Counted from the first letter of the stretch, positions 26,901 to 35,950 are shown. The stretch: DNA of 64,000 nucleotides from Chitinophagaceae bacterium (GCA_016721725.1 JADKHN010000001.1:1116001-1180000), one strand, 5' to 3'. Notes: generated by a model from the sequence alone, not told the origin. A program made the numbers and translations.

Positions 26901-29859
26901 AGAAACGAAAAGGAGTGTTTTGCCCATCAGCATCCAAAGGCCTGATGCAACCGTTTCATCTGTTTCGGTCCCCGTTAACGGAACCGGCGGACAGCCCATT
27001 ACGATCCAGTACAGCATTTTGAATACCGGCCCGGGCTCTGTTTTCAATCATGTGAGAAGGGATAAGGTCTATGTTAGTTCATCCCCGGTCTTCGATGGCA
27101 GCGCCCAACTTATTTCTACGCAGATCTATACCGAGAACTTAACCATGGGTACACCGGTGAGCCATTCACTCAGTCATACCTTCCCCGTTTCCACATCGGG
27201 CACCCGGTATTTTTATGTGCATACCAATTTCGACAGCGCTTTTCGCGAAACCAATCCCAACAACAACATCAGCACAGGCGCTGCGATCGTGATGGGTCCG
27301 GCCACCGCAAACGACCTGGTGGTTTCCAATATTCAGCTGGCGGATACGGTCTATACCATTTATCCCACTTATTTCCGTTATGCCGTTACCAACAACGGTT
27401 CGGGAACAACAGCCGGTACGTGGACGGACAGCCTGTTCATCAGTTGTAATTCAACTTTCAGCCCGGCCACCAGTTATTATATCGGTAAAAGAACGCACAA
27501 TGAAGTGATCACAACAGGTGGCAGCTATGCCGATTCGTTCAACCTGAATATTCGCTTTGCCTTTTACATCAATAACTGTTTCCCGCAGGTAACCAATTCC
27601 CTGGCCTATTTCTTCATTAAAACGAATGCAGACAATGTGGTCTATGAAGGTGCGAATGGCAATAATAATGTTACCGGTACGGGGATTCGTGTATTGATCA
27701 ATCCCCTGGTGGATCATATTGTTACAAATGTGACCGGCCCGGATACGGCAACCGTTGCCAGGCCCTTTGCAACCACCTGGACGGTTAAGAACCTGGGCTA
27801 TAATCCAGGCACTCAATACTATAATGGCTGGTATGATGCCATATACCTTTCTCCCGATTCCATTCGTAACGGCAATGATATACTCGCTGCTAATTATCAG
27901 GAGAATTCTCCACTGAATACCAACCAGGCCTATACGGATACAAGGAATGTCATCATACCTAATATTCCCACCGGCGATTATTATGTGATGGCCATCACCA
28001 ATTTCAATAGTTACCTGGGGGGTGAGTTTGTGATCAATAACAACACCAACTTCATCCGTAACGGATCAGGGGCGGCTAAAAAGATCCACATCATACAACC
28101 GTCCCTGCCCGACCTGGCCGATTCCATTTTATATGCCCCAACTGTTGCCGCGGTTGGTCAACCCATGACGATCACCAACCGAATCAGCAATATAGGTCCC
28201 GGCGTTACCTATCCGGCGAACTGGAGTGATTATATCTGGCTTTCAACTGATTTTGTTCCGGGAAATGGAGGCGATATCACATTGTCGGCCAAAAATCACG
28301 TGGGCGCGCTGCAACCCGGACAGTCGTATGACGATACCTCGAATATTACCCTGGGGTTGAATATCGTACCAGGCAATTATGTTTTGATCCATAAGACCAA
28401 TGCAACCGGAAATGTATTTGAAACCAACAGCGCCAATAACCTGGCATTCCGTTATATCACTATTTACCGGCCGGCTCCGTCTGACCTGATCGTGGAAAGC
28501 ATCAGCAAACCGGATACGGTGGTCTTGGGTAATACCCTTGATTCAGCCAAATGGGTGATCCGGAATAATTCGGCCAATGCCGCTTCGGGAGTTTCTTCCG
28601 ACGGCATCTATTTATCGCAAAGCAATGTATTGGATTCAACGGCGGTATTACTGGGGATCAAACACAAGAACATCAACATGGGGCCACTTTCCAACGACTC
28701 CATATTCCTGCGGCCACTGGTGGACAATGTGCCTGAAGGGAATTACCACCTCATCGTTAAGACCGACCTGCTGAACAATATCGTTGAATCCGACAAGACC
28801 AATAATACCGGGATCTCGGCCACACAGATATATGTGAAAGTAAATGTGCTGCCGATGAATGTACTTACGCTCAATACACTGTACAATGTAAACCGGTATT
28901 ATAAGCTGGTGATTCCCGATTCACTGAGCGGTTCAACGATACTGGTCACCCTTAAGTCGGGCGATTCACTCACCATGAAAAATCAGCTGTTCATCGGAAA
29001 AGGTTATATACCGTCTGCGGCACATTTTGATTATACCTACAGCACCCCCAATTACGGGAACCAGGAGATCTTTATGTCGTCGGTGACGGCGGGAAACTAT
29101 TACATCACCGTACGATGTGTATCGGCCAGTCCGGTTATACAGAACATCACCTTGAAGGCGGTCAAACTGCCTTTCGCCATCCTGAACGTGCACACCAATT
29201 CGGGCGGAAACATCGGCAATGTAACGGTGAAAATTACCGGCTCACTCTATACTAACAATATGACGGCCAGGCTGAGCAAACCCGGAACCACCATCGTTTC
29301 TTCCGCGGTTTACTTCAGCAACAGCACCACGGTTTATGCCACATTCAATTTACAGGGCAAGCCATTGGGCATCTATGACCTGTCACTGATCAAACCTGAT
29401 TCGGCGATGGCCACTTTGGTGAATGGCTTCTCGGTGGTGAACGCCAACAACGGCGGCATCAATAACGGCGGCGGGGTGAATACCGGTGCGGGCAATGGAA
29501 ATGCCCCGGGATGTGATCCGGGTGCGGCAGGGGGCATCAACTCTCAATTGGTAACGGAAATGGTGATACCCGATAAAGTATTTGCGGGATGGCCCTTTGT
29601 CATACAGATCAATTACAACAACCCAACCAATATGGATGTACCGGCGCAGGTGCGGATACTGTATAGCGAAAGCGGCATCTTAATGGCGCTGACGCCCCAG
29701 GGTGTCAACAATGGCACAACGTCATTGTACCTTGAATTAACGGAGCCGGGCGGCCCTCCGGGAATCATCCGGGCGGGCGGAAGCGGAACGGTTACGGTTT
29801 ATGCAAAAGCCCCGTTAAACATACCGGCACACACATTTGTATTTTTTAATCTGAAATAA
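20998..29859 (+). CDS. giant exported multidomain protein with LRR-like, Ig-like and CARDB repeats
   Basis: A 2953-residue exported protein; the ATG at 20998 gives the signal MKKRVLLFLIAALMLSG. Residues about 60-440 are LRR/receptor-L-like repeats (SLSDLNNLTLIGDTLEL, NLTSIAGLSNNL). A segment with the W..DDWNDAGNWTPSGVP pattern and a long beta-rich region follow (450-900), then PKD-like and MBG-like modules (about 1000-1330, including QTIIFPAMADKTYGDAPF), and an Ig/fibronectin-like domain (about 1410-1500). Eight CARDB-like repeats occupy about 1505-2615, each starting [LT]PDL.V and containing a W[TS]D...[YF].S motif. The C-terminus has a PPC-like module and a GGPPGIIRAGGSGTVTV segment. There is no T9SS sorting domain. 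No terminator separates it from the RHS gene 56 bp downstream. Likely a surface adhesin or scaffold. Confidence 0.88.
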   Translation: MKKRVLLFLIAALMLSGLNLKGQVRWTILPPTGISLPGQAWNAPGSNNPSSCLVDTIILTSQSAIDNFAANYPSCTNPKYLFIDGTGASPAITSLAGLSGLNQILHKLRISHTSITSLSDLNNLTLIGDTLELQHNVLLTQIGLYNLDSLGSIVFTGHPLLNSIDGLSNNLNTIKSIHIDSAALTNLNGLSGIDSITGGNLELMHTQLVNLSSLSGLTTILNGYLYLEVNPNMTSIGLNNLTRTWGFLFGNMPNLTSIAGLSNNLVNTNIGTFWMNNTGLTNLTGMDSITSSSNFYLFSNPNLTSLHGLEKLSGNIGGGITIYNNPVLTDVTALQNVTEINDAKLEIAYCNDLSDLTGLGNITTIGNGLWINGNGNLQTLASLNSGLIIQNLYLDSVRITNNGQLAICSFAPICSYLAGNGGAIIENNAPGCSTIAEVVTICNNNCPGGNESTWNGINSDDWNDAGNWTPSGVPTYCTKVTIPSATPNSPLAAGNISIGGLIMENGSSLDMNNFELQVTRTFNLENASLLYASHIIVTRAYAPGIQSSTLVGDFTLQDYGGFTEIIGNYFNGNTILSDSTGRTESSSTFFNNFYGDLTFTNNSNYGNNYLSNASPSHDYVQGNLTVYNNSTANISVGLGGGNPLWVNGNFTVNASSGRVDINNFTFVDGADAHIIQTGTLPVEINNLYMQKNGGDVYLDSGIHILQKLQLDDFGGFIFSDTNKLLTLENNCIVNKSVYGGSVLGPVKKIGNQGFTFPIGVFENNTYWSAPLTISAPSSATDEFTAQYFHHNPGNDGYDTSLYTPGFGGISGKEYWKLNRNNGSSTVSVTLSYDSSRSGPALLYEFLQVAGWNGSLWRNWGTGGFNGNMSAGTVITNGPVTGYGPMTLSFKPIRKPVITLGNVDSIPCAGTYFPVPFSLDTLMITGNIFSVQISDSLGNFSNGFNPSLGSKVSVSSDTILAYMPFILNWGSHYKIRVVGNLPRDTSINTKTVIPSRVPQLNFSIIGPAPSCIGNGVQKYYPSIHESNTNYSWTLSGGGTFTTSGDTANVTWTTTGFHTLFLTSSNHCGNGLQKFLTVEVRPPSPTDTPAINNTGRWLYSSLAPAWSGYQWYRNGSLIAGATNAAYYASLAGAYTIRYANFCGNGPVSNTISFAANSIPQTIIFPAMADKTYGDAPFVPNATASSGLPVALIVLSGPASINAQTNLLTITGTGLVTVKASQIGDNVYDTAAPVTRSFTVNKAPQTITFQSIPEQNISNGSVALNASSSSGLPVIYSQVSGPATVSGNLASFTGLGTVTVRAAQSGDTNYLPATPVDRSFCTRVFQLNPISGFTLLCPGAATYSVNMIPGATYFWRIAGGAILPSTSNTAIVTWSTPGTYSLLVSASGPCGAASANDTLVVTVINSIQPDSVHTMLPPNGAINQQLPLTLSWVPAQPNLFYTFDLYLWRADLPQPGTPYAANLTSVNYVIPVNSGLLTNQPYKWMVVAHNGSCTPVNTGPIQQFTLIPLPDLKVQNVQAPTSAFSGQTIAINWTVRNIGPGHTTTNQNWTDAVFLSFDTIPNFSLPPNTNPGAWSQLSFPIRTLLIATRPNVSALDSGQQYSNSVNFTLPANYSQPLYVYVISNYPAGTQAPQQVSLVNDTARTPLPVIVTLSPTPDLRVDTVFTPNTLFSGSTISLTYKVKNYGVLTPSGSTWTDKVYISQSPIFNINSAIPVKLPRPNGSYYPNPVDAFFLNNTQLLGDSSYTRNIQVVVPNFIFGSYFIYVFTNVTNTLYEGALANNNTNRSLVQVFLTPTPHLTVNLLTVPVTSASTTQPIGVNWNISNTGFNDNIEKNKGHYIVPFSSCSIPSNGTPGILFRDSLGFGSSYWVDRTYLSTDSTGLNTNTAILVNETSQGIFNSGLSAGDNLFLFDCKILGTNPGQFNVNTFNVVRSGSNHPQSGNFTVPSDLQPGNYFVYVLANAAKTVYEYPGTPETKRSVLPISIQRPDATVSSVSVPVNGTGGQPITIQYSILNTGPGSVFNHVRRDKVYVSSSPVFDGSAQLISTQIYTENLTMGTPVSHSLSHTFPVSTSGTRYFYVHTNFDSAFRETNPNNNISTGAAIVMGPATANDLVVSNIQLADTVYTIYPTYFRYAVTNNGSGTTAGTWTDSLFISCNSTFSPATSYYIGKRTHNEVITTGGSYADSFNLNIRFAFYINNCFPQVTNSLAYFFIKTNADNVVYEGANGNNNVTGTGIRVLINPLVDHIVTNVTGPDTATVARPFATTWTVKNLGYNPGTQYYNGWYDAIYLSPDSIRNGNDILAANYQENSPLNTNQAYTDTRNVIIPNIPTGDYYVMAITNFNSYLGGEFVINNNTNFIRNGSGAAKKIHIIQPSLPDLADSILYAPTVAAVGQPMTITNRISNIGPGVTYPANWSDYIWLSTDFVPGNGGDITLSAKNHVGALQPGQSYDDTSNITLGLNIVPGNYVLIHKTNATGNVFETNSANNLAFRYITIYRPAPSDLIVESISKPDTVVLGNTLDSAKWVIRNNSANAASGVSSDGIYLSQSNVLDSTAVLLGIKHKNINMGPLSNDSIFLRPLVDNVPEGNYHLIVKTDLLNNIVESDKTNNTGISATQIYVKVNVLPMNVLTLNTLYNVNRYYKLVIPDSLSGSTILVTLKSGDSLTMKNQLFIGKGYIPSAAHFDYTYSTPNYGNQEIFMSSVTAGNYYITVRCVSASPVIQNITLKAVKLPFAILNVHTNSGGNIGNVTVKITGSLYTNNMTARLSKPGTTIVSSAVYFSNSTTVYATFNLQGKPLGIYDLSLIKPDSAMATLVNGFSVVNANNGGINNGGGVNTGAGNGNAPGCDPGAAGGINSQLVTEMVIPDKVFAGWPFVIQINYNNPTNMDVPAQVRILYSESGILMALTPQGVNNGTTSLYLELTEPGGPPGIIRAGGSGTVTVYAKAPLNIPAHTFVFFNLK

Positions 29860-29915
29860 TTGGGGAGGGGGGGGTAGAAATTGTAATTGAACTTATTATT
29901 TAAAAAAAGAAAATT

Positions 29916-32900
29916 ATGCGTGTTATTAAAAGGGTTATGAATATACTCCTGCAGATAATGATCGTATTTGCTGTTTCAAACATTCAAGCTCAAAATGTAA
30001 ATTCACCAAATAAGATGGGCCCGTTGGGCACTCAGGTAAATACGCTGAGTGGTAATTTGTACATTTCCAGAAATGATATATATGCTCAGGCTCGTGGGTT
30101 TGATCTCAATATCAATTTTAGCTACAATAGTTTCAGGTATGATCAAAATGAGGGCTTTGGTAATGGCTGGAGTTTCGGTTACGGGATAAAATGCATCGAT
30201 GATACCGCAGGAAGTAAAACAATCGTATGGGGTGACGGGAGGGAAGATCATTATGCTGCACTTCCGGGAAATGCTTACAAAAAGCCAAAAGGGGTCTACT
30301 CGGCACTTACTCAATACCAGCCTGGTAAATATTTGCTTAAAGAATTGAATGGCATCAAATATTTTTTCGACAACAACAGCCATAGAAAAATAACCCGGCT
30401 CGAAGATCCCAATGGCAATTTTCTCAATTTTAATTATTCAGACAGTCTTTTGGTTTCTGTGAACAATGCAGCCGGGCAAAGTATCGCATTCACTTATTAT
30501 GCAAATGGCCGATTGGCATCTGTAGTTGATGCCATGGCAACTCCTGTTTACACATACACCTATACGTATGATGCAATTGGAAACCTGAAGCAGGTGACCA
30601 ACCCAATGGGCGGAACAAATAAATATACCTATCTGATAAACGGACCAATGAAAACCATTACGGATAAAAACAACAATACAGTTAATGTTATTTATTATAA
30701 TGATTTTACAGTCAGTGAATTGATCGGATGTAACAAACGATTGAGTTTTTCATATAATGAATTGACCAACACCACCATGGTAACTGACCATATTGTAAAT
30801 GGCAATAACCAGGTTTCTAAATATGAATTTCAGAAATTTGACGATGTTTCATGGCTGGTACGTAAGTCGGGGAACTGTTGTGGTTATAATGTAAGCTTTG
30901 AATATGATTCAAACGGAAATGTTGTAAAAGAGACCGATGCAAATGGGAATGCAACAAATTATAGTTATGACGGCAATGGCAATGTGATCAAGATTATTGA
31001 TCCTCTCGGGCATACAAAAACCTTCACATATTCATCTGCCTTTAACAACATGTTGTCCTATACGGATGCCATGAATTATGTACAAACGATGCAATATGAT
31101 GTGCGGGGAAATCTCACACAATTCATTGAACCTAACGGATCGGTCACCAGTTTGACTTATTCTGCAAATGGAGATTTGATGAGTATAACAAATCCGGGGG
31201 GGCAGGTTACACAGTACACTTATGATGCATTTGGAAACCCAGCTGTTATTACACAGCCATTGGGAATTTCGATGAGTTTTTTGCATGATGCCAGGGGTAA
31301 TTTGATCTCTGCAACTGACGAAAGGGGTTTTAATTATACCTACCAATATGATTCATTAAATAGAATTAAAAGCGCATCAGACCCAATGGGGCATAATAAA
31401 AGTCTGTTTTACGATGCAGAAGGAAACCTGGTTTCCATTTCAAATGAAAACGGTCAGATAAATCAATTTTCTTATGATGCTTCAAATCGGGTTGTTGCGA
31501 ATACTAATCCGATGGGGTATAAAACATTTTTCACCTACGATGCGGTGGATAATCTTATTCAAATGACCGACGCTTTGGGCAAAAAGGTCTCTCTGAATTA
31601 CGATGGGTTTAACCGGTTGAAAGACCTCAGTGACCCCATGGGAAATTCAAGTCACTTTGTATATGATGGAAATGGAAACCTTGTCTCAGTTACCTTTCCC
31701 TCAGGGAGGGTGATTAATAATACATACGACAAGTTAAACCGGCTTATTAAAAGTGAAGACGGCATGGGATTGATGGGAAGTTTGACTTATGATAACAATG
31801 GCAACCTTACCTCCAGAACTTTGGCTTCCGGATCTTTGCTTAGTTATACTTACGATACGCAGAACAGGATCAAAACAGCTACCGATCCGCTGGGTAATAT
31901 CAGGACCTATAATTATGACAATAACTCAAACCTGCTAAGTGTGCAGGACAGAAATGGCAGGTCGGTAAGTTACACGTATGACCAGCTCGACAGGGTAATA
32001 GCTCATACTGATGAAAATAATTTCACAACAAGTATTACCTATGACGCAGGTGGAAATGTTTTATCAGTAAATGATCAGAACAATCATGTGACCAGCCATA
32101 GTTACGATAGCCTGAACAGGCTAATGGCAACTACTTACCCTGACGGACGATTCTTGCAATTTACATATGACAATTTGGGTAATGTTGTTTCCAAAAAAGC
32201 GACAGACGGAAGCGTAATTAATTATCAGTATGATTCCATAAATCGTCTGGTTGTTAAAAACCTGCCCGACGGAAATGTTGTCAGTTTTGGATATGACGCC
32301 CTGAATCGGCTCATTTCTGCTGTGAATAACAGCTCAACGGTCACCCGTAATTATAATTCTTTAAATCTTATGACTTCAGAGACTTTGAATGGTAAAACGA
32401 CTGGTTTTACATATGATATACCGGGGATGCGGAAAAATATTATTTATCCCGACAGTACGATAGTCACGAAGTCGTATAATAACAGAAAATTACTTTCAGG
32501 AATCGCCATGAACAATGTTTCTGTTGTCGGCTATCAGTATAACAAAGCCAATCAGCTTACTTCAAAAAATTATTCAAACGGATTGATTTCCAATATGCAA
32601 TACGACTTTGCAGGCAGGCTAAGTAATCTATCAACAGGAAATGGAGCCATTCAAAATAACACTTATTCATTTGATAAAGAGTTAAATAAGGCAACTGTAA
32701 ACAAAAGTATAATCCCAGGTGAATCTGAGCAAATCAATTACGATGCGGCATACAGGTTAAGTGAATATAAAAGGGGGCAGATTGGAAGTACGCCTGATCT
32801 GCATCAGCTATATGGTTATGATGCTTTGGGTAACAGGACCTCTCTCAATTCAAACGGAACTAATACCACTTACACAGCCAATAATCTTAATCAACTTACA

Positions 32901-34295
32901 AACAGCTCAAACATCAACCAAACGATAAATTATACGTTCGATAATAACGGAAATCTTACCTATGATGGCACGTATCATAAAGTGTATGATGCCGAAGGAA
33001 GATTAAAGATTGACTCGGCTTCACCTTCAAACAAGATCCAGTATTTGTATGATGCGTTTGGCAGAAGGATTACGAAAACAGTCAATGGCATTCCGTATAG
33101 GTATATCTACGACGGGATCTGTCAGATTCAACAACGTGACGGTAACACGGATACTCTTTTGGATAATATGGTCTTCGTTCGATTTAATACACCAGTTGCT
33201 CATATGAAAAACGGACAGATCTATTACTACCATTTGAATGAGATGAATTCAGTTGACGCCATAACAAAAGCAAACGGGAACCTAGTTGAACGCTATGTTT
33301 ATGATGCATTTGGTAACCAGTTGATTTATGATTCAGCCAACCAGGCGATGGCCAATTCAATCATTGGAAACAGGTTTGGCTTTACCGGTCAGGAATACGA
33401 TTCTGAATCGAAGAGCATTCATTTTCATTTCAGAAATTATTCACCCGTTACAGGAACATTTAACCAACGAGACCCAACAGGGTACCTTGATGGTATGGGG
33501 CTGTATCAGTATGCACACAATAATCCCGCCTCTTACACAGATCAAATGGGCTTAAAGGGCGGGCCCTTCAGCAGCCTGGGAAATGACCCCCTGCAGGATG
33601 TGGTCAATCTATTGAATAACACCAATACCAGTTTGGGGCTTTTGGGAGAAAAATATCCAACCATTCAGAAAAATGTTGAAGCACTGGAAGATGTGAAATC
33701 GGTCACAAAAGAATTGGTAAAAAACATTCCGGACAAATACTATAAGGAAAAAGCGAAATGGGAAAAAGTATTCAAGAATGCACCAAAGAGATTAGCCAGA
33801 AAAATGAAAAATCTGGAAAGCCTGATAACAACCGAGGAGATACTTACTAATACCACAACTACTGTATCAAAAATAAATAAGGTCGTAAAGCCTAATCCAT
33901 TGATTAAACTAAGTAAATATGGTGGCCCGTTATTTAATACCATTGACCTTGGATACAAGGTATGGAAAGCCCGCGAACCCAAAAAAGATGCATGTGGCAA
34001 TATCGTGCAAAGAACAAGTTTTGAACAGGCAAGATTGAATTTTGATGTGGGGCTTACATTATTTAGTTACACCGGGATCGGTTCGGCCTATTCGCTGGTT
34101 GACTGGGGCTTTGAATTAGCCATTCCATCTGAAACAGGCGGCGGCCTTACGACCCGATTCCTGGATTTAGGGGAAATGCATGGCAACTGGATGGACAATC
34201 ATCCAGATGCGGCACAATTTGAAATGGGGTTCTGTTTTGTTGCAACCATACCGGGATATCTTTCTGGAGCCGGATGGTCTGCCTTTGGATATTAA
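29916..34295 (+). CDS. RHS/YD-repeat protein with variable C-terminal tip
   Basis: A 1459-residue RHS-family protein with a signal sequence (MNILLQIMIVFAVSNIQAQ, after a short cationic start). An N-terminal DUF6531-like segment (LGTQVNTLSGNLYISRND) leads into dozens of YD repeats (YDxxGNLxSxTD) over residues about 160-1120. The RHS-associated core RDPTGYLDGMGLYQYAHNNP lies near residue 1188-1207. After it comes a tip of about 240 residues with a Lys-rich helical part and a hydrophobic stretch, which I do not recognise. RHS proteins form a cocoon that encloses a C-terminal toxin. Spot counts of three 60-base rows (31021, 32641, 33721) gave 38, 28 and 32% G+C against 47-48% in rows of the neighbouring genes, suggesting recent acquisition. 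No obvious immunity gene follows. Confidence 0.92.
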   Translation: MRVIKRVMNILLQIMIVFAVSNIQAQNVNSPNKMGPLGTQVNTLSGNLYISRNDIYAQARGFDLNINFSYNSFRYDQNEGFGNGWSFGYGIKCIDDTAGSKTIVWGDGREDHYAALPGNAYKKPKGVYSALTQYQPGKYLLKELNGIKYFFDNNSHRKITRLEDPNGNFLNFNYSDSLLVSVNNAAGQSIAFTYYANGRLASVVDAMATPVYTYTYTYDAIGNLKQVTNPMGGTNKYTYLINGPMKTITDKNNNTVNVIYYNDFTVSELIGCNKRLSFSYNELTNTTMVTDHIVNGNNQVSKYEFQKFDDVSWLVRKSGNCCGYNVSFEYDSNGNVVKETDANGNATNYSYDGNGNVIKIIDPLGHTKTFTYSSAFNNMLSYTDAMNYVQTMQYDVRGNLTQFIEPNGSVTSLTYSANGDLMSITNPGGQVTQYTYDAFGNPAVITQPLGISMSFLHDARGNLISATDERGFNYTYQYDSLNRIKSASDPMGHNKSLFYDAEGNLVSISNENGQINQFSYDASNRVVANTNPMGYKTFFTYDAVDNLIQMTDALGKKVSLNYDGFNRLKDLSDPMGNSSHFVYDGNGNLVSVTFPSGRVINNTYDKLNRLIKSEDGMGLMGSLTYDNNGNLTSRTLASGSLLSYTYDTQNRIKTATDPLGNIRTYNYDNNSNLLSVQDRNGRSVSYTYDQLDRVIAHTDENNFTTSITYDAGGNVLSVNDQNNHVTSHSYDSLNRLMATTYPDGRFLQFTYDNLGNVVSKKATDGSVINYQYDSINRLVVKNLPDGNVVSFGYDALNRLISAVNNSSTVTRNYNSLNLMTSETLNGKTTGFTYDIPGMRKNIIYPDSTIVTKSYNNRKLLSGIAMNNVSVVGYQYNKANQLTSKNYSNGLISNMQYDFAGRLSNLSTGNGAIQNNTYSFDKELNKATVNKSIIPGESEQINYDAAYRLSEYKRGQIGSTPDLHQLYGYDALGNRTSLNSNGTNTTYTANNLNQLTNSSNINQTINYTFDNNGNLTYDGTYHKVYDAEGRLKIDSASPSNKIQYLYDAFGRRITKTVNGIPYRYIYDGICQIQQRDGNTDTLLDNMVFVRFNTPVAHMKNGQIYYYHLNEMNSVDAITKANGNLVERYVYDAFGNQLIYDSANQAMANSIIGNRFGFTGQEYDSESKSIHFHFRNYSPVTGTFNQRDPTGYLDGMGLYQYAHNNPASYTDQMGLKGGPFSSLGNDPLQDVVNLLNNTNTSLGLLGEKYPTIQKNVEALEDVKSVTKELVKNIPDKYYKEKAKWEKVFKNAPKRLARKMKNLESLITTEEILTNTTTTVSKINKVVKPNPLIKLSKYGGPLFNTIDLGYKVWKAREPKKDACGNIVQRTSFEQARLNFDVGLTLFSYTGIGSAYSLVDWGFELAIPSETGGGLTTRFLDLGEMHGNWMDNHPDAAQFEMGFCFVATIPGYLSGAGWSAFGY

Positions 34296-34370
34296 TACCT
34301 TTAAAATTTTGAAACAATTAATAAAATTTCGCAAATACTAATATGCTTGTCGAATTGTAAATACTGCTGC

Positions 34371-35909
34371 ATGAAACAAATATTTCTCATTATGGTAGCG
34401 ATATCAGGATTCTTTGGGGATTTGGCTTATGGTCAACTGCCCAACTGTCCCTGTGCCGGTTCGAGATTAAAACGGCCCCTTTTCCCCGGCTCAAAAGATT
34501 CCATTGAGATCATACAATCCTATGATCCCAACGCCATCATCGGTCCGGATGGGGTTACACCCAATCATTGGGTAAGTGTAAAAGACAGGTTGCCATATAC
34601 CATTTTGTATGAGAATGCCGCTTCCGCATCTGCTCCCGCCAAAAGGGTGAGGGTCATTTCACCCATCGAGCCTAAGGAGGATGCCGCAACTTTTCAACTG
34701 GGCAGTTTTGGATTCAACAACCAGACCTTTGCCGTTCCGCCCAATACGGTCTCTTATTACCAGCGTCTCGATTGCCGCGACTCATTGGGGTTATATGTGG
34801 ACGTGACAGCGGGTTATGATCAGATCGCCAATGAAGCCTTCTGGGAATTCCAGTCCATCGACCCGCTCACCCTGCTGCCGCCGGCTGACCCCTTGAAGGG
34901 ATTCCTGATGTTGCAGGACAGTACCCAGCCACTGAATGGGCATGGTTTCGTGAATTTCAGCATCAAACCCAAACAAAACGCCATAACACTGGATACCATC
35001 GGAGCACGTGCTGATATCGTTTTCGACGCCAACGATACCATACCCACCAATATCCATGTGAATACCATCGATGCATTTCCGCCTACCAGTCATATGACCG
35101 CACTGCCACCCAGCAATACCAACCCCATTACGCTCAGCTGGACTGGAACGGATGATGCCGGTGGTTGCGGTATTGATTATTATACCATTTACTATTCAAC
35201 CGACCAGGTGAATTTTAATGTACTCATTCCTAAGATCAGGCGTAACGATACCACGCTAACCCTTCCGCCGGATACCAGTTATTGTTTCTTTGTACTGGCC
35301 ACCGACCGGGTAGGCAATGCTGAAGTATTGAGGCCGGGAGAGATCAGGTGTACATCAATCGGACCACCATTACCGGTGACCTGGCTTTATTTTAAAGGCA
35401 AGACCGTTTCAAAAGACAATTTGCTGGAATGGGCCACCGCCTATGAACAAAACAGCAAACAGTTTGATGTGGAAAGAAGCCTCAATGGAACCGTTTTCAA
35501 CCGGATCACCGTGGTGAATGCTGCGGGTAACAGCAGTCAGACCAAAATATATCAGTATACCGATCATGATATTGACCGGCTCCACAGCGAGTACATGTTC
35601 TATCGGTTGAAACAGATCGACCTGGACGGAAGATTCAAATACAGCAATATCGTCCGGTTAAGGTATAATGAAAACAGTATGGTCAATTCGATCGTTTATC
35701 CCAATCCCACTCAAGGTTTGATCACCATCCTGGTTGGGGACAAGGCCCTGGTGGGATCTGAAGCCGCTCTCTATGATGTCAATGGAAGACTGCTGGAGAA
35801 CATCAGGATCACTGCAAATAGCCAGTCATTCAGTTTACAGGCTTATGTCAACGGGGTTTATTATATCAGGCTCAGCAATAAGGAAGTATTGAAAATCGTG
35901 AAACAATAA
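34371..35909 (+). CDS. T9SS-sorted surface protein with DPN-type and fibronectin-like modules
   Basis: A 512-residue exported protein from the ATG at 34371 (signal MKQIFLIMVAISGFFGDLAYG). Residues about 50-235 form a module SYDPNAIIGPDGV...W.S....LPYTILYEN...A.APAKRVRV...FVNFSIKPK, familiar to me from the C-terminal parts of giant CARDB-type proteins in several phyla. A fibronectin-like domain follows (about 240-330). The segment LPVTWLYFKGK...LLEWATAYEQNSKQFDVERS and the C-terminal NSIVYPNPTQG...YYIRLSNKEVLKIVKQ are hallmarks of T9SS cargo with a sorting domain. It is 75 bp after the RHS gene and is followed by the terminator at 35907, so the three genes probably form one transcription unit. 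It may be an ancestral part of the giant protein. Confidence 0.9.
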   Translation: MKQIFLIMVAISGFFGDLAYGQLPNCPCAGSRLKRPLFPGSKDSIEIIQSYDPNAIIGPDGVTPNHWVSVKDRLPYTILYENAASASAPAKRVRVISPIEPKEDAATFQLGSFGFNNQTFAVPPNTVSYYQRLDCRDSLGLYVDVTAGYDQIANEAFWEFQSIDPLTLLPPADPLKGFLMLQDSTQPLNGHGFVNFSIKPKQNAITLDTIGARADIVFDANDTIPTNIHVNTIDAFPPTSHMTALPPSNTNPITLSWTGTDDAGGCGIDYYTIYYSTDQVNFNVLIPKIRRNDTTLTLPPDTSYCFFVLATDRVGNAEVLRPGEIRCTSIGPPLPVTWLYFKGKTVSKDNLLEWATAYEQNSKQFDVERSLNGTVFNRITVVNAAGNSSQTKIYQYTDHDIDRLHSEYMFYRLKQIDLDGRFKYSNIVRLRYNENSMVNSIVYPNPTQGLITILVGDKALVGSEAALYDVNGRLLENIRITANSQSFSLQAYVNGVYYIRLSNKEVLKIVKQ

Positions 35910-35950
35910 AATACCATCCCGTTGCAATGCAGCAACGGGATGGTATTTTA
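35907..35950 (+). terminator. strong intrinsic terminator of the surface module
   Basis: A perfect 19-bp stem (35907-35925 with 35932-35950) around a 6-nt loop AATGCA, flanked by A- and T-rich ends. The hairpin overlaps the stop codon of the T9SS-sorted protein gene at 35907-35909. It is the only clear terminator after the start of the giant gene at 20998. Confidence 0.93.

Noticed and set aside
29916..35909. RHS gene plus next gene as a toxin-immunity pair
   Set aside because: The following protein is exported, carries a T9SS sorting domain and fits a surface protein rather than an immunity protein; the tip is unrecognised.
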